Below are positions 44,300 through 53,196 of a stretch of DNA of 64,000 nucleotides, piece after piece. How positions within the stretch are numbered: the first letter of the stretch is position 1; every line of letters starts with the position of its first letter. Origin of the DNA: JALZVT01 sp964611345. GTDB taxonomy: Bacteria > Pseudomonadota > Gammaproteobacteria > Pseudomonadales > Azotimanducaceae. Location of the stretch: NCBI GenBank assembly GCA_964611345.1, contig CAZSYU010000002.1:44185-108184 (forward strand), in the 5' to 3' direction. Position numbers and translations under genes: made by a program. The notes beneath the pieces are model-generated. The model saw nothing but the letters and a program-made list of their open reading frames with translations. It ran no database searches and was not told the DNA's origin.

Positions 44300-46147
44300 A
44301 TGGCCATAAATAGTTTACTCAGACTCATCGTTGCCTGCGTCGCGTTGTCGGCGTTTGGTTTTACCAATAGCGCGACTGCCGTTGACTACCGTGCGAAAGC
44401 CTCCGGCAGCTGGAGCAGCGCAAGAACCTGGCGGCCACGCGGGGTGCCTGGCGCGGGTGACCGGGTGGTCAGTGTCGGACGTCATACCGTCACTATTGAT
44501 AATGCCGCAGCAAGCAAGATCGGGACGGGCACAGCCGCCGTGGCGATTGTGCTTGATGGCCCGGGCGGGCTCGTGCTTGCGCCTGGTGCACAGCTCCATG
44601 TGGGTGGTCATCTGCGCATGACAGGAGAGGGCGCCAACGTGCGTATCGGCCCATCTGCCCGGCTGCTGTTTGCCCCCAACGCGCAACAGTTCCTGCAACT
44701 GCAGATGCTGGGCGGTAAGCAGCGTGTTGAGTTTGCCGGGCAACCTGCCGCGCGCGGCGAGATTGGTCTTGTCGACGAGACGATTGGTGGTTGGTTTGTG
44801 GCGTCTGAAGGACATCGTGATTCGTTGTTAGCAGGTAGTTACGGCAAGATTACTGGGGCACTCGATCCCGAAAACGGCAAAGCCTGGTCGATGTATCTCG
44901 CGAACGATCCGCAGTCATCACGCCTGGTGGCTAGCAACATGGAGTTCAACAATTCCGGTCAGGTAGGCGTGTTTGGACTTGAGGCTGGTGAGTTCACAGA
45001 AGTTGCTATCGAGGGCTGGTCGTTTAAAGCCTCACATCCGGCTGCAGCGTCTGTGCCTGCCTTGTGGTTTGACGGCTATGGGGATTTGCCAGTGCGGGCG
45101 GCGGCCAGTCGCGTACCAAAACACATTCGTAATCTGGTCAGCGACAAAGAGGTGTACGTTCGTTACGTGCAAGACTATGAACTCGAAAATTGGGTACTGG
45201 GCGCGAACGGCAAGGCTGGCAGCGTACGCTCGAACAATAACGGCGGTCACGCCAAAGTGCAGCGTGAGCTGTTTCAGGTTGTCAGAGACAGCGGAGGGGT
45301 TGGCCTGGTCGCAGATCTGACGGACACGGTGTATATGTATGCCGAAACGGACAACCCGCATGGGTTCGTGACGCGAGATCTCCGCGGCGATGCAACGCTG
45401 CGAAACTTCTGGTTTGAATCACACTATGCGGATCAGACAGATCCCGGGGATGTCGTGCTGACCAATGGACCACAACTCTGGGTCGTTGAGTATGGGGGCT
45501 CGCCCACCACGCTAACGGTGGAGCACTCCGGCAGTATTGGCGATACGAGTGAAGCACCAATACATCCTGTATTTTTAACGGTGAACGACGGCACCGGTAT
45601 AAAGTTTCGAATGCGCCATAACTTTATGCGCCAGCCAGTGAACTTTAACGCGATTGCACTGGATGAAAATGGGGTGACACCAGTAGGTACTGGCGTGGAG
45701 TTCTCTCACAACATCGTCTACTCCCCGCAGCCAGTGCAGGGCTATGCCATTGGCAGTAGTGCTGGTAAAACCGTAGTTAGTGCGAATGCGTTTTACGGGA
45801 TCGACCGTAACCTGTATTTCAATTTGCAACCTCGCGAGGGTTATGGCCCAGGAGTGCACGCTATGCGAACGGCGCCCGGAACAGACGCGAATTCAATGAC
45901 AACGGATCCTGTGTTGACTGAACCAAGCAGATCGCTTGCCAGTTGGGACAAGCTCCTGGGTGGTCCCGGTACGGCTGCGCATGCCATCGCCGAGCTTCAA
46001 AAGTTGAATGACGACGCCGGATTCGATGCGCGTTACAACGTGGTTGCGCTGCTTTCGTATATCGCGGCTGGATATACGCCTACTGACCCTGGGTTGCTCG
46101 ATGGCGCTGGAACGCCCACCGTTGGACCCGCGCTCGCTGCACCTTAA
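44300..46147 (+). CDS. Secreted G8-domain protein with beta-helix-like region
   Basis: 615 residues. A signal peptide (LLRLIVACVALSAFGFTNSATA) precedes a G8-type domain: GSWSSARTWRPRGVPGAGDR then VVSVGRHTVTID is the W..P.TW..G.VP..GD signature. Later stretches with many short beta-strands and Asn/Gly turns suggest a right-handed beta-helix, ending near residue 560. G8 domains occur in extracellular carbohydrate- or matrix-binding proteins. ATG 44300 is favoured because it has GGAAGAAG before it and starts the signal peptide. No transmembrane anchor is visible. Target unknown. Confidence 0.75.
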   Translation: MAINSLLRLIVACVALSAFGFTNSATAVDYRAKASGSWSSARTWRPRGVPGAGDRVVSVGRHTVTIDNAAASKIGTGTAAVAIVLDGPGGLVLAPGAQLHVGGHLRMTGEGANVRIGPSARLLFAPNAQQFLQLQMLGGKQRVEFAGQPAARGEIGLVDETIGGWFVASEGHRDSLLAGSYGKITGALDPENGKAWSMYLANDPQSSRLVASNMEFNNSGQVGVFGLEAGEFTEVAIEGWSFKASHPAAASVPALWFDGYGDLPVRAAASRVPKHIRNLVSDKEVYVRYVQDYELENWVLGANGKAGSVRSNNNGGHAKVQRELFQVVRDSGGVGLVADLTDTVYMYAETDNPHGFVTRDLRGDATLRNFWFESHYADQTDPGDVVLTNGPQLWVVEYGGSPTTLTVEHSGSIGDTSEAPIHPVFLTVNDGTGIKFRMRHNFMRQPVNFNAIALDENGVTPVGTGVEFSHNIVYSPQPVQGYAIGSSAGKTVVSANAFYGIDRNLYFNLQPREGYGPGVHAMRTAPGTDANSMTTDPVLTEPSRSLASWDKLLGGPGTAAHAIAELQKLNDDAGFDARYNVVALLSYIAAGYTPTDPGLLDGAGTPTVGPALAAP

Positions 46148-46159
46148 CTGATTGAGGAA

Positions 46160-47906
46160 CTAGTTAAGAGTCCTTAACAGGCGGCGAATTTCGTCCTCGT
46201 AGCTGCCGCGAATGTCGTCATTGAAACCCGCATGCGAACCCAGTAGCTCTCCGGCGTCGTTGAGCAGATAGGTCGCAGGCAGTTTGCCGACCCAGAGCGC
46301 CTTGCGCAGTTCTTCGCTGCGATCATGGGAGATCTCAAATTTCGCGCCTTGCTTGACGGCGTAGGCCTCACCGTCGCGTGCTGTTGCGTCCTGATTGACC
46401 GCGATTACCTGCAGGCCGCGATTGGCATAGCGTTGGTGCATATCGTTGATCCAGCCAAACGACTGTGCCTCGTCTTCACTTGCGGTCGACCAAAAAACCA
46501 CCATCAGTAACTTACCGGGGTAGTTGCTGACCAGCTCCGCCACGGCTTCGGACGTGCTTGTTGCAGGCACTTCCAAAGGTGCTTCGGCAGGTGGTGTTGG
46601 AGCTGCTGCTGCCGGCGTCGCCGCTGCTTCGGTTGATACTATTGTGTCTCTCGATTCATTCGGTTCAGCAGATTCAGTAGGTTCAGCAGCTTCAGTCAGC
46701 TCAGTCAGCTCAGTCGCCGCAGGCGCTACAGGCGCTACAGGCGCTACGGTTGCTATGGGCGTCGCTGGGATTGCGGGCGTTGCCGCGAGCGCTGTGGTTG
46801 CTTCTGCGACTTCGTTAACCGCCACGGCCTCTACGACCTCTTTAACCTCTACGACCTCTTTAACCTCTGCGACCTCTTTAACCTCTGCGACCTNNNNNNN
46901 NNNNNNNNNNNNNNNNNNNNNNNNNNNNNNNNNNNNNNNNNNNNNNNNNNNNNNNNNNNNNNNNNNNNNNNNNNNNNNNNNNNNNNNNNNNNNCGACCTC
47001 TTTAACCTCTGCGACCTCTTTAACCTCTGCGACCTGCGCAGCCGGTGTGGTTGCTTCGGTCACTGCAGGGCTGGTTACTGCCACTTCGATTGGGTCAACG
47101 GTGTCGAGGGCTGAGTCCGTCGAGTTAGTTTCTGCGGCAGTTTCCGTAGCAGTTGCGTCGGCCGCGGCCCCAAGGGTCAAACCCGTCGCTGCCGCAGCGA
47201 CTGCTTGCAGAGCGTCAGTTGCGACTGTGCTGGCCGCAACCTCTTGTGTGTCGATTTGTGTGTCGATTTGCACTTCTTGCGGCTGCACTTTCTGGGTTGT
47301 CGCCTCGGCAACCTCGGTTGCACTTTCTGTCGCGTTCTCTGTCGCGTCGCTCGTGCTCTCTGCCACTGTATCAGCGGCCTGTTCTACTGTGGTTTCGGTA
47401 ACTGTGGTTTCGGTCGCCTCCGTTGTTGCGGCTGCAACTTCGGTGATGTCTTGGGTAACCTCTGCTTCTTCGGTCGCAATTAGAGTCTCTGCGCTGGTAT
47501 CTGGACTCGCACTGGCAGTGGGGGTTTCTGCAGTGATTTCTCCAGTGATTTCTTGGGTGGCGCTTTGTGCGTTTGCGCCAGCAAGTTCAACAACCTCCGA
47601 GGCCTCTGTTGCCGCCGTGGTTTCAGTAATGGCTTCTGCAACCTCCGTGGCCTCTGCTGTCTGTGTAGTTTCTGCAACCTCCGTGGCCTCCGTGACATTT
47701 GCTACAGGATTGGCCTGAGTGGTGGCTTCTGTCGTTGGTTCGGCCGCCGCGGTTAGGGCGGGGGCGTCGGTGGAGCCGGCTGCGGTTACTGGAGCGTTGC
47801 CGTCCGTGCTGGTGTAGGCGGCAATGCCCAGAAACGCCGCCGCAATTGCGACACTACGACGGGTGTATTGGGGCAGATTGTCAGGGCGTAGTTTAGCCAG
47901 ATCCAT
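46160..47906 (-). CDS. Glu/Val/Ala/Thr-rich protein with C-terminal thioredoxin-fold domain, assembly gap inside
   Basis: One gene split by the 100-N gap 46894-46993. The two flanking frames differ by one because 100 is not a multiple of 3, but both encode the same EVKEVA hexapeptide, so the true protein is continuous. The start at ATG 47906 has AAGGA upstream and a hydrophobic anchor (RRSVAIAAAFLGIAAY). About 350 visible residues are low complexity (TEATEVAETTQ-like). The last ~115 form a TlpA/redoxin fold: LLMVVFWSTASEDEAQ, VIAVNQDATARDGEAY, KLPATYLLNDAG. The CxxC after the first strand is absent (STASED), so thiol redox chemistry is not expected. It could be a surface or periplasmic adhesin-like protein. 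Length uncertain. Confidence 0.8.
46830..47035. repeat. 18-bp coding tandem repeat spanning a 100-N gap
   Basis: Units TCTACGACCTCTTTAACC and TCTGCGACCTCTTTAACC on the plus strand encode EVKEVA/EVKEVV on the minus strand. Three units lie before the gap and about two after. Copy number in the gap is unknown. The 18-bp period keeps the reading frame. Confidence 0.9.
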
Positions 47907-48433
47907 GGGGTGTCCTTCTAGTATTCGGTATACGAGCGCTGCCGCGCGGCGCAAGGTGCTGCTTTACGGTCACGGGTCAGTCCTCTTGTCGAGCCCCAAC
48001 ACTGAGTGCACAGTGCCTGCAGCACAGTGAAATCCGGGTGGGGATACGGGACTTTTACCCTGTGGCCAGATCGCCATTTGGCAGAGCTGCATGGTAGCGA
48101 AAAATGGGCGCATGTGGCCCTGGCGCCATGGGAAATTTGCCCCAATTTTGCAATGTAACCGCACCCGCCCGCATCGTGCTGGGCGGTGTCGGGAGGCGAT
48201 CTATCGGCCCGGCAGAAGCGGTTTTCTTGCAGCGCTCCGAGCGGTGCTAAAAAGGCCCGAAGCCACGCTTGGAAGGTATCTGACGCCAGTTAAAGTAAGT
48301 TAAGGCAAAAACGATGTTTATTTTTGAACCCATTGAAAATACTGAATATATTTTTCTAGATATCAATCCGCTGGCAGATATCTATGTGCAACGGATCGAG
48401 TCAACAGGGTGATGCTCAATGGCGGGGTGCCCC
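47907..48433. other. Non-coding interval between the Glu/Val-rich gene and marR
   Basis: About 527 nt without a credible gene. The part near 48300-48370 is AT-rich (TATTTTTGAACCC region), which would suit promoter elements for the minus-strand gene below, though the distance is long. A direct repeat GCACAGTG occurs twice around 48008-48030. I can support no RNA gene or terminator here. Confidence 0.6.
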
Positions 48434-48982
48434 CTAGGGTTCGTTCTCGTCCAGATAGCTGTTTAGCTTCCCGATTGAAGCCCGGAACATATCGCGTTCT
48501 TCGCGGGTCAGTTGACTAAGCAGCTCACTCTGGTTGGCACGGCGCGCCGGCATGATTTGTTCGTACGCCTGTGTACCTGCGTCTGTTATGTAGAACAAGG
48601 CGCTTCGCTTGTCTTTCGGATCAGTTTCACGCCGTACATACTCTCGGCTCTTGAGCTGTTCGATGCCGCGACTCACCTGTGCTTTGTCAATCAGCGTGCG
48701 TGCTGCTAGATCGCGTACCGTGGTCGGCGAGTTCTGCGAGATCTGGGCCAGTAACCACCACTCGGCTAATGCCATTTCGAAATTCTCGTTGAGAAAGCGT
48801 GAATGGCGACGCGAGAGTTTGCGAGCAAGAATATTCAAGTGATAGGTGAGAAACTCTTCGATATCGTCTGGATACAGGTCAGAATCTGATTCGCTGTCCA
48901 GGCCGGTGGGTGCGCTCTTGGTGCTCTTGCTGATAGTGGTGTTCTCGAGCTGTTTGTCTGAGTTCGACTCTGAGTTCGACAT
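48434..48982 (-). CDS. MarR family transcriptional regulator
   Basis: 182 residues. The winged helix is seen in WWLLAQISQNSPTTVRDLAARTLIDKAQVSRGIEQLKSREYVRRETDPKDKRSALFYITDAG, with the recognition helix KAQVSRGIEQL and the wing DPKDKRS. About 35 N-terminal residues are Ser- and acid-rich and not part of the fold. MarR proteins are dimers that usually repress nearby genes until an aromatic or oxidative ligand binds. No target is obvious: it lies 182 nt from the divergent glycosyltransferase pair and 527 nt from the Glu/Val-rich gene. Confidence 0.9.
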   Translation of the reverse strand: MSNSESNSDKQLENTTISKSTKSAPTGLDSESDSDLYPDDIEEFLTYHLNILARKLSRRHSRFLNENFEMALAEWWLLAQISQNSPTTVRDLAARTLIDKAQVSRGIEQLKSREYVRRETDPKDKRSALFYITDAGTQAYEQIMPARRANQSELLSQLTREERDMFRASIGKLNSYLDENEP

Positions 48983-49164
48983 AGCTATTTGCCCTAAGAC
49001 TAAGTTGCCCTAATTGGGGGCGCCGGATGGTCTGGATGAGTATGAAGTTAGTACCGCGCGGCGGCAAGCTGTGCCTGCGAGTTTTACAGTGGAGCGACAG
49101 GGCACCCAGAGCCCGAGAGCTCCTGCACGGTCCAGCAGGCGGAAAAGGTTGAAGGATTTGAAGT

Positions 49165-49926
49165 TTGGCGATTAGTTTGGTGATTCCCTTGCGCGACCCG
49201 GTTAGTGTGATTGCACCGTTGCTGGCGCAATTACAACCGCTGCGCGGTGCTGATTTTGAAATCATCGTGGTGGAGGCAGAACCGCCGTTGGTCGATTCTG
49301 TTGCCACTCTCGATACCGGCGCCCGCTTGCGTGATGAGGTCGACCAGTGGTTAATGAGTGCACCTGGCCGAGCGACCCAGCTACAGCTAGGCGCGCAGGC
49401 CGCGACACACTCGCTGTTGTGGTTTTTGCACGCGGATTCGATAGATATTGACGCGGCCGCACGCTGGTTACAAGACCGTGGGGTGGAGGCGGACAAGGCC
49501 AGTGACCTCGGAGTCTGGGGCCGTTTTGATGTGGGTTTTGATGATTCCAGCCCGCTGTTGCGCTGTGTGGCCTGGCTGATGAATAGCCGCTCCCGGCTGA
49601 CGCGGGTGTTTACCGGTGATCAGGGAATTTGGGTCTCCGCCCGACTGCTTGTCCGCGCTGGGGGATGGCCGCAACAACCGTTAATGGAAGATGTCGAACT
49701 CAGCAAGCGGTTACGAGTGCTGGTTGAACCTCTGTTGAACGATACGCCCGCGCTGACGACATCAGCACGCCGCTGGCGTCGAGATGGCACCTTGCGAACG
49801 ATACTGTTGATGTGGTGGCTGCGTTTGCGCTACGCGTGGGGTGCGGATCCGCAAGACCTTCATGGGCTGTATTACCGCGAGGGTTATGCGCCGGTCCGCG
49901 AGGCTGGTCGGGATGGCGCTAAATGA
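49165..49926 (+). CDS. TIGR04283-type glycosyltransferase (family 2-like)
   Basis: 253 residues, starting with TTG at 49165 and preceded by AAGGA. The GT-A fold starts AISLVIPLRDP, with EIIVVEAEPP as second strand and FLHADSIDIDAA as the DxD-like metal motif (HAD). The family is named for arsenosugar biosynthesis, but most members occur without arsenic genes, and no arsM or radical-SAM arsS gene is present here. It overlaps the next gene by four bases (ATGA), so the two form a coupled pair. Confidence 0.85.
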   Translation: MAISLVIPLRDPVSVIAPLLAQLQPLRGADFEIIVVEAEPPLVDSVATLDTGARLRDEVDQWLMSAPGRATQLQLGAQAATHSLLWFLHADSIDIDAAARWLQDRGVEADKASDLGVWGRFDVGFDDSSPLLRCVAWLMNSRSRLTRVFTGDQGIWVSARLLVRAGGWPQQPLMEDVELSKRLRVLVEPLLNDTPALTTSARRWRRDGTLRTILLMWWLRLRYAWGADPQDLHGLYYREGYAPVREAGRDGAK

Positions 49927-50600
49927 GCCAGGCCGGGCCTGCAGGCGTTGCGCCAACCAATACAGCAACTCTTGCTTCAACTAGGCTGGTGATGCTGGCC
50001 AGGGTGCCGGTGCTAGGGCGGGTTAAATCAAGGCTTGCGCGGCACATCGGGGCGGCTCAGGCCTTAAGGGCACATCTGCAGTTACTCGAGGAAAATGCCT
50101 TCATCGCGCAGGCCTCGGGTATGCCATTTGAACTGCATGTGGTCGGTGACACAGAAATGCCCTGGTTTGCAGGCTTTCGGCGTCGTCTGGCTGCGCCAGT
50201 GCTGCAGCAGGGACCGGGCGACATCGGCGCCAAGATGCTCTTTGCCGCCCGGCATAGCGCTGCTGGGAATACGCTGGCGGGTTCTGGCGAGTCCGTCCCA
50301 AGCATTATCATTGGATCCGATTGCGGTGCTTTGAGTGTCGACTATTTGCAAGACGCGGCGCAGCAACTTGAGCGGGCACAGGTCGTGTTGGGTGCCGCAG
50401 AGGATGGTGGGTATGCGCTTATCGGTCAGCGTAAGCCCTATCCGCAACTGTTCTCAGGAGTCAGCTGGGGCACCGATCGAGTGGCGGCACAAACGCGTAA
50501 GCTTGCGTTAGCAGCCGATCTGAAACTTGCTGAGTTGCCGCTCCAATGGGATGTCGATGGGGTAGCCGACTGGCGGCGCTGGAGTCGTATTACAGATTAA
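49923..50600 (+). CDS. TIGR04282-type glycosyltransferase (DUF2064)
   Basis: 225 residues. A nucleotidyltransferase-like fold is visible: LVMLARVPVLGRVKSRLARHIG near the start, PSIIIGSDCGALSVDYL in the middle, VLGAAEDGGYALIGQ and FSGVSWGTDRV toward the end are the DUF2064 signatures. It is the usual partner of the TIGR04283 protein and is translationally coupled to it. About 20 residues before the first strand are non-conserved. The last 11 bases overlap the convergent PilZ gene. Sugar donor and acceptor unknown. Confidence 0.88.
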   Translation: MSQAGPAGVAPTNTATLASTRLVMLARVPVLGRVKSRLARHIGAAQALRAHLQLLEENAFIAQASGMPFELHVVGDTEMPWFAGFRRRLAAPVLQQGPGDIGAKMLFAARHSAAGNTLAGSGESVPSIIIGSDCGALSVDYLQDAAQQLERAQVVLGAAEDGGYALIGQRKPYPQLFSGVSWGTDRVAAQTRKLALAADLKLAELPLQWDVDGVADWRRWSRITD

Positions 50601-51309
50601 CGTTGGTAATCTTGGTGACAAAGGTTGTGAGCTCTGCGCGCGCCGAGTCACTCAGCTCGAGCAGTTCGAGACCACAGGTCATCGTTTGCTGGGTGCTGTT
50701 AAAGATGGCATGGCGAACAAAAAAAGAGGCCTCGATCGATAGCTGGTTCGGTACATGTACCAGGCAGTTCTGCAGGCGCTGATCTTTGCGAATGGAATCT
50801 TGTCGTGCGGGCTCGATGAGAATCTTCGCACCGATTGATGAAATGTCCAGAATGCGACCATACAGAGGGGCAATATCACCCAGCCGAATGTGCGAGCGAT
50901 GAGCTTGCGCCTTGAGCGGCACGCGATACCGATCCGACCGGCGTCGCTGCTGATACAGCACCGTAGTCGGTAGGCCGATGCGGACGCAATGGTCGATGCT
51001 GTTGGCAACCGCCACTGGACCTGGAATTGCGCGATTCTCCGAGATATATACGAACAGCCCATCAGCGCGGCCAGAGATCGAAAACAACTCGCCGCGTCGC
51101 AGATGCTCGATGCCATCGCGTGGAATGATGTTCTGGAGAAGAATTTGATCTGCGTCGAGGTCGAGTACTCGCGCAGTGAAGGACTGCGCTCTCAGCTTGT
51201 CGCTGTTGAAGCGAATCTTTATTTCGGACTGCTGGTCGCGAAAAAACCGAAACACCTGCGACACCTCGTCGGGGGAGCTCAGATATCTACTTTCTTGCGG
51301 GGTACCCAT
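50590..51309 (-). CDS. YcgR-like PilZ domain protein
   Basis: 239 residues. The N-terminal half resembles the YcgR-N beta-barrel (ARVLDLDADQILLQNIIPRDG). The PilZ domain begins at RRRSDRYRVPL with the RxxxR c-di-GMP motif, and DISSIGAKIL carries the second motif (D/NxSxxG). YcgR-type proteins bind c-di-GMP and brake flagella or act on other surfaces. The gene is divergent from a FleQ-like regulator, 115 nt apart, which supports a c-di-GMP-linked regulatory unit. Confidence 0.87.
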   Translation of the reverse strand: MGTPQESRYLSSPDEVSQVFRFFRDQQSEIKIRFNSDKLRAQSFTARVLDLDADQILLQNIIPRDGIEHLRRGELFSISGRADGLFVYISENRAIPGPVAVANSIDHCVRIGLPTTVLYQQRRRSDRYRVPLKAQAHRSHIRLGDIAPLYGRILDISSIGAKILIEPARQDSIRKDQRLQNCLVHVPNQLSIEASFFVRHAIFNSTQQTMTCGLELLELSDSARAELTTFVTKITNVNL

Positions 51310-51424
51310 AGGTAACAGTGTCTCCGACGGGCCAAATTGACGCCGTTAACTGGGTTGCGTTGTTCTCACTTTCTAGCGCCTGAGAGTTTTGGTTCGTGCG
51401 CTGGTTCACAATTTGTTCTGAACC

Positions 51425-52888
51425 ATGTGTCCGTTTCCGACTGGTGCGCGTGTCCTCTTTTTGCCTGGCTTGGTTGACCGCTGGACTTTAACGGCTTTAC
51501 TTCAGAAGTCATCGCAAGGTTTCGATCCAGTTATGCAGCTACATATTGTGGGTACAGACGCAGCCACCGAGAACACTCGGGCTAAACAGGAACTCGCCTG
51601 TGTGCTTGAGTTTCTAGGAATCAGCGTGGTCGTCGAAGAGCAATTTAGTGGCGGTTCTGATGTGGGCGTGGTGCTCGTGCCACCTGCTGATGTTCGTGAA
51701 ATACACAACAGCAACCCCGTGCTGGTACTCGATCTCGCCGGCGATATGCGGCCTGAGCTGATTGGGGTCGAACGGCACGATGGTATCGCTCCAGTCGGTT
51801 TTTTACGTTTGCCACTGACGCCCGAAGCACTCGGCTCTGCACTTCGGGCGGTGCGCTCAAGATGCGCGCTGCAGTTGACACCGCACACCAGAGATTTGCC
51901 AGCGGCCCATGCCGGGATTGTGGCTCGCTTACCAGGTGACCATCCGCTGTTGGAATCTTTGCGGGTTGCAGTAGCAGCTACAGTGGAGCAAGAAGGCTGC
52001 ACGCTAATAATCGGTGAAACCGGGACGGGCAAGCGGAAAATCGCTCAGGCCATCTACCAGTGCTCCGCTTACGCAGATGGTCCCTTTGTGCCGGTGAGTT
52101 GCGCAACGTTTCCCGAGTCGCTGTTGGCAATAGAGTTGTTTGGCTGCGAAAGCGGTGCTCTGCCGGGTACCACAAGCCGTCGTATCGGCCGAATTGAAAT
52201 GGCGGAGGGTGGCGTGTTGCTGGTAGAGGACATCGAGGCGTTGAGCATTCAGAGCCAGGCCAGCTTGCTTGCGTTCTTGCGCTCCAGGCGATTGGAGCGA
52301 GTGGGTTCTACTCGTGGAGCAGTGTGCGACTTGCGCGTGATTGCCAGCACTACGGCAAATCTTGGGGCTCTGGTAGAGCAAGGTATGTTCCGTGAAGACC
52401 TGTTTTACGCCCTGCAGGGTTCGGTGATTGCGGTACCACCTTTGCGTGATTACAGCTCAGCGCTACCCACCATGTTGCAGGAGATGAATAGCGTATTTCA
52501 AACGGGTGTGCTGTCCACAGAGGCGTGGCAGGCACTGGATCGTTATCAGTGGCCGGGCAACGTGACGGAGCTTGCCAACTTTGCAAATCAACTGGCGCCG
52601 CTTGTTGGTGATGGTGTGATTGATGTCAGAGATCTGCCGTCGCGCATGTGCGGAGAAATTCACCAAGACGCAGATTCAATAGTGCCGGAGGGGTCGATTG
52701 ACGGAGGAACATTGTTACCTGTGAATGGCCTCGACTTAAAAGGTTACCTCGCCGGTCTTGAGAAAAATCTGATCTCTCAGGCGCTGGAAGATACGGGTTT
52801 TGTTGTAGCCCGCGCCGCTGACCGGCTGCATATCCGCCGGACCACGTTGGTCGAGAAGATGCGCAAGTATGGCTTGCAACGAGGATAG
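51425..52888 (+). CDS. FleQ/FlrA-like sigma-54-type regulator with degenerate AAA+ motifs
   Basis: 487 residues: an N-terminal FleQ-type receiver-like domain (~1-135), an AAA+ domain (~175-400) and a Fis-type helix-turn-helix at the end (LISQALEDTGFVVARAADRL then HIRRTTLVEKMRKYGLQR). Walker A is GETGTGKR. The GAFTGA loop that contacts sigma-54 is replaced by GALPGT (in ELFGCESGALPGT). Walker B ends LLVEDI where LFLDEI is usual. The FREDLFY stretch of the sensor and arginine-finger region is kept. Without GAFTGA it probably cannot remodel sigma-54 holoenzyme and may act as a DNA-binding, c-di-GMP-responsive repressor or activator, as FleQ does on exopolysaccharide genes. Followed 8 nt later by a STAS gene. 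Confidence 0.83.
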   Translation: MCPFPTGARVLFLPGLVDRWTLTALLQKSSQGFDPVMQLHIVGTDAATENTRAKQELACVLEFLGISVVVEEQFSGGSDVGVVLVPPADVREIHNSNPVLVLDLAGDMRPELIGVERHDGIAPVGFLRLPLTPEALGSALRAVRSRCALQLTPHTRDLPAAHAGIVARLPGDHPLLESLRVAVAATVEQEGCTLIIGETGTGKRKIAQAIYQCSAYADGPFVPVSCATFPESLLAIELFGCESGALPGTTSRRIGRIEMAEGGVLLVEDIEALSIQSQASLLAFLRSRRLERVGSTRGAVCDLRVIASTTANLGALVEQGMFREDLFYALQGSVIAVPPLRDYSSALPTMLQEMNSVFQTGVLSTEAWQALDRYQWPGNVTELANFANQLAPLVGDGVIDVRDLPSRMCGEIHQDADSIVPEGSIDGGTLLPVNGLDLKGYLAGLEKNLISQALEDTGFVVARAADRLHIRRTTLVEKMRKYGLQRG

Positions 52889-52896
52889 GAAGAACC

Positions 52897-53196
52897 GTGA
52901 GTATTGAATCCAGCCTTCTAGAAGGTACTCTAACCATACGCGTAACTGAGCGTTTCGACTTCAGCGCCTATCAGGCTTTTCGCGATACTTATGAGAATTT
53001 GACCGAGCGACCGGAGCGTTTTGTTGTCGATTTTCTGGATGCGACCTATCTTGATAGTTCCGCGTTGGGCATGTTGTTGCTACTACGCGATTTCGGCGGT
53101 GGGGATGAGGCCTCTATAGAGTTCATTAACTGCAACCCTGATGTGCGTAAGATTCTGACTATCTCCAATTTTGGTCAACTCTTCGAAATCAGATGA
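52897..53196 (+). CDS. STAS domain protein (anti-sigma factor antagonist type)
   Basis: 99 residues, GTG start at 52897. A single STAS fold: GTLTIRVTERFDFSAYQAF, FVVDFLDATYLDSSALGMLLLL with the phosphorylatable Ser in DSSALG, and NPDVRKILTISNFGQLFEI at the end. Such proteins are switched by serine phosphorylation and dephosphorylation. The next gene overlaps by four bases (ATGA) and encodes both a phosphatase and a kinase-like ATPase, the natural partners. Confidence 0.92.
   Translation: MSIESSLLEGTLTIRVTERFDFSAYQAFRDTYENLTERPERFVVDFLDATYLDSSALGMLLLLRDFGGGDEASIEFINCNPDVRKILTISNFGQLFEIR

Noticed and set aside
47047..47718. 223-codon open frame on the plus strand opposite the Glu/Val-rich gene
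   Set aside because: It is a low-complexity antisense shadow of the repeats (Val/Ala/Ser), without a ribosome-binding site.
49165..50600. Arsenosugar biosynthesis assigned from the glycosyltransferase pair
   Set aside because: No arsenic methyltransferase or radical-SAM partner is in the window, and these families are widespread without them.
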